Part shown: positions 61,795 to 64,000 of the stretch, in pieces | Layout: the number at the start of each line of letters is the position of its first letter | Numbering within the stretch: position 1 is the first letter of the stretch | From: Rostratula benghalensis | Lineage: Eukaryota > Chordata > Aves > Charadriiformes > Rostratulidae | Length of the DNA stretch: 64,000 bases | Assembly: GCA_013399305.1 (NCBI GenBank) | Contig: VXAI01000038.1 | Coordinates: forward strand, 2,428,639 to 2,492,638 | Direction: 5' to 3' | Position numbers and translations under genes: made by a program | The notes under the pieces: generated by a model | The model's database searches: none | The model's input: the letters and a program-made list of their open reading frames with translations, nothing else | What the model was told of the DNA's origin: nothing

Positions 61795-62395
61795 CTAGCT
61801 TCACTCAATATGCCTTTACTTCTCTGCTGCAAAGCTCAGCATCTGACTGCATCAAAATCCATTATGTCTGAATGCAGGCAGGATCACTATAGATAATTCT
61901 GTATTACTCCCTGCCCTCATTATTTACTGCTTTGGTAATCTTTGTGTCCTTTGCAAATTTTATCACAGTTCCATGTACTTCAGATCAATGGTGAAACTGT
62001 TAAATGCTGTCAAGCACAGTGCTGATCCCTATGGAGCTGCACTCTATTATTATGACTAATTTTTTAGGTTTGTCAGTTGGCCAGTTGTTAATCCTTTTAA
62101 CTTGTGCTTCACTGATACAGGGCAGTGCTATTTTTCAAACTGGAATGTCACGCAATGTGAAGAACTGTCTGTCTAAAAGGGCTGTTACAGCTACACCTTG
62201 GCCTTTATCAGCCAAACCTTTCATCTTCTTTAAATACTGAAATAGAGCTTGCTCAAGCTTCATTTCCTTCAAGATTCATCAAGTTATGTGTACTGAGAAC
62301 TACAGCCCCATTGCTTGTTTCCATGTCTTTTGAAAGATTCCCAATATCCTTCCCCAGGCTGATGTCTGGGTGTTTAATCTTTTTAAACCCTGTAA
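61795..62395 (-). mobile_element. Ancient CR1 LINE, reverse-transcriptase portion (antisense)
   Basis: The plus strand is the complement of the CR1 ORF2 reverse-transcriptase core, badly decayed. TTTGTGTCCTTTGCAAATTT corresponds to the FADDTKL block, TGAAACTGTTAAATG to the FNIFINDL block, and CACAGTGCTGATCCCTATGG to the PQGSVLGP block. CTTCCCCAGGCTGATGTCTG lies nearer the ORF2 middle. These motifs are known from CR1 elements. The reading frame is broken in many places. Confidence 0.7.
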
Positions 62396-64000
62396 CAGAG
62401 GCATCTACAGGATTTTAGCATCTTTTGAAAGGAGACTGTGGTAATTCAGCAATACATTCTGTAAGAATCTGAATGCTCCTCACTTTTCTGAACTTCAGAT
62501 ACCAAATAACACCCAAATACTGCCCTTTACAATGATTAGAAATGAATGACTGGAAAAGTCTACTACTGTACTCTGCACTGCTGCAACAGTCCCAGTGAGA
62601 AGTGCCAAAGCTAACAATTGAAATTGTGCTAAAGTCAACAAGTTGATGAGAGAAGAGCCATAAATCCAGGACACTGCCTATGGGTTCTGACTGTCCAAAG
62701 GCTCGTGCATATGCCAGACCTCCAGCAACAGGGTTCAACTACACATGTAGCCCTACTTCTAACCTTAGGAAGTAGCCAACGTCAGCAGCAGTGATCCTGA
62801 GGGCAGCCCTCGGCCACTGGCACCCTCAGTACACAATCTGACTGCTTTGTGACACAGCTAAGGCTGTTGTCTTTCCACCTCCCCAGGAAAACTACGCACA
62901 TGAACAGTACAAAGAGTTCTCTGTGAGAACATCAGTAAGTATGAAAAGAAAAAAATACCATGAAGCTATCCATATTCAATTAAACTGATTTATTGTAGTA
63001 GTTACAAACACGTTTCCATTACCCAGTGCTACTGAGTTTTTAAACAAAGCCCCCAAACCAGGCCATCCCTCTCAGCGCTGCGTTGCACCTTCCTCCCCTA
63101 TAATCAATGCCAGAGTAGGCTGAGACTCAAGACGAGTGAAGGGAGCAGACTGAGCTCTGTGTAATTACTCATTTGATCCTATTAAGACACCAAATTCTAA
63201 AATTACAAGGCTGAGGCCAGTGCATTGGTACACTGCCATAGACATAGGTACTCGAGCAACTCCAGCCTGAAAAGCTACTTACAGTTAGTAGTTCAACTCC
63301 TCTAAAACAGATACCTATGACTTAAGCATTACAATAATAGAACTGTTACGTACAACTTCATCGCTTTTAACAATGTTAATGCAGAGAACAGCACAGAGTA
63401 CAATTATAGGAATATAAAATATCCTAATATATGTATTTTTTATTTCATTAATGAACACATTAATACGCACATATTAACTTGACAGGAATATATAAAATAC
63501 GAACACGAATTCAACCAACTTCTGAGGAAATTCAAGAACTTGATTTATCATCGGTGAATATCTGAAATCTCGACATAATAATTTATAATGAAGATTATAA
63601 CAGCATAATCCATGTTAAAACACCGAAGGTCAGAGAAAAATATTCAACACCACAGAAGCCTACGATCAAGCGTAAGAGCAGAATTTGGCACGCTGTTAAC
63701 AGAATTAGTACAATTAGTAACATACTTAATTGTCAGTACCAAAGAAATCTGGGTATTTACCACAACTCATCAGTAAAAAACTTCATTCTCAGAGAAGTAC
63801 CATGGCTTTCACATAAACATCTCTAGGAATCATTTTATCATTTACATCATTTGCTTCTTTGCTACCTCAGTGATAGAGGCCAACCATCTCCCATTAACAG
63901 AAAGTACAGAGTTATTAATCCGAAGTCATTTATATTTACTGTTAAAGCCTTTAATTTTTGCTAACATATTTGTGCAAATACAGTGGTAGATGTAGGATAA
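62396..64000. other. Gene-free stretch to window edge
   Basis: No supported exon. A 27-base minus-strand segment at 63761-63787 has a GTAAATACC donor, a moderate acceptor (TACTTCTCTGAG) and would read MKFFTDEL in a phase that joins 60706-60796. It is too short and too weak to call. A similar strong-splice 19-base segment near 63273-63291 (GTAAGTAGC) is probably a decoy. Confidence 0.35.

Noticed and set aside
1..64000. Search for CRISPR arrays, tRNA/rRNA genes, phage or bacterial operons, endogenous retrovirus genes
   Set aside because: No regularly spaced repeats, cloverleaf genes, ribosome-binding-site-led gene runs, or recognisable retroviral coding blocks were seen on either strand.

Overview
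The window looks like bird nuclear DNA. It is AT-rich and intron-like, with no bacterial operon logic, no rRNA or tRNA genes and no CRISPR array. The clade call rests on five CR1 LINE copies. One at 48305-48740 carries the typical avian 3' tail, with an antisense CATAGAATCAT start and the end of ORF2. Nearly all ATG-started open frames are 60-120 codons and are best read as chance. I could not name any protein-coding gene.

What can be supported is a set of splice-flanked candidate coding exons on the minus strand. The only strong one is 49376-49711: 336 nt, 111 codons open in a single frame, with a near-ideal polypyrimidine tract/AG and a GTGAGT donor. Others with good splice sites and one open frame are 60706-60796, 55647-55727, 34284-34394 and 34988-35072. 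Between 49.7 kb and 10.8 kb a series of candidates can be chained with matching intron phases, ending in a stop at 10795-10797 and an AATAAA about 520 nt further on. Several links are only 20-31 nt long and are individually weak, so the chain is a hypothesis for the 3' half of one large-intron gene whose 5' end lies beyond 64 kb.

Layout, left to right. 1-10.2 kb: probable 3' flank with simple repeats. 10.25-11.6 kb: candidate last two exons and poly(A) signal. 11.6-34 kb: long introns with three small candidate exons and a 60-nt hairpin at 23111-23170. 34-37.7 kb: a cluster of candidate exons, with a 21-nt in-frame tandem duplication at a splice donor. 37.7-48.7 kb: introns, two CR1 copies, two tiny candidate exons and an opposing plus-strand candidate exon pair near 41.2-41.7 kb. 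49.4-60.8 kb: the strongest exon plus upstream candidates. 56.9-58 kb and 61.5-62.4 kb: older CR1 copies. Exon peptides were read by hand, and the gene identity needs a protein search. I see no evidence for an exotic defence or mobile system here.
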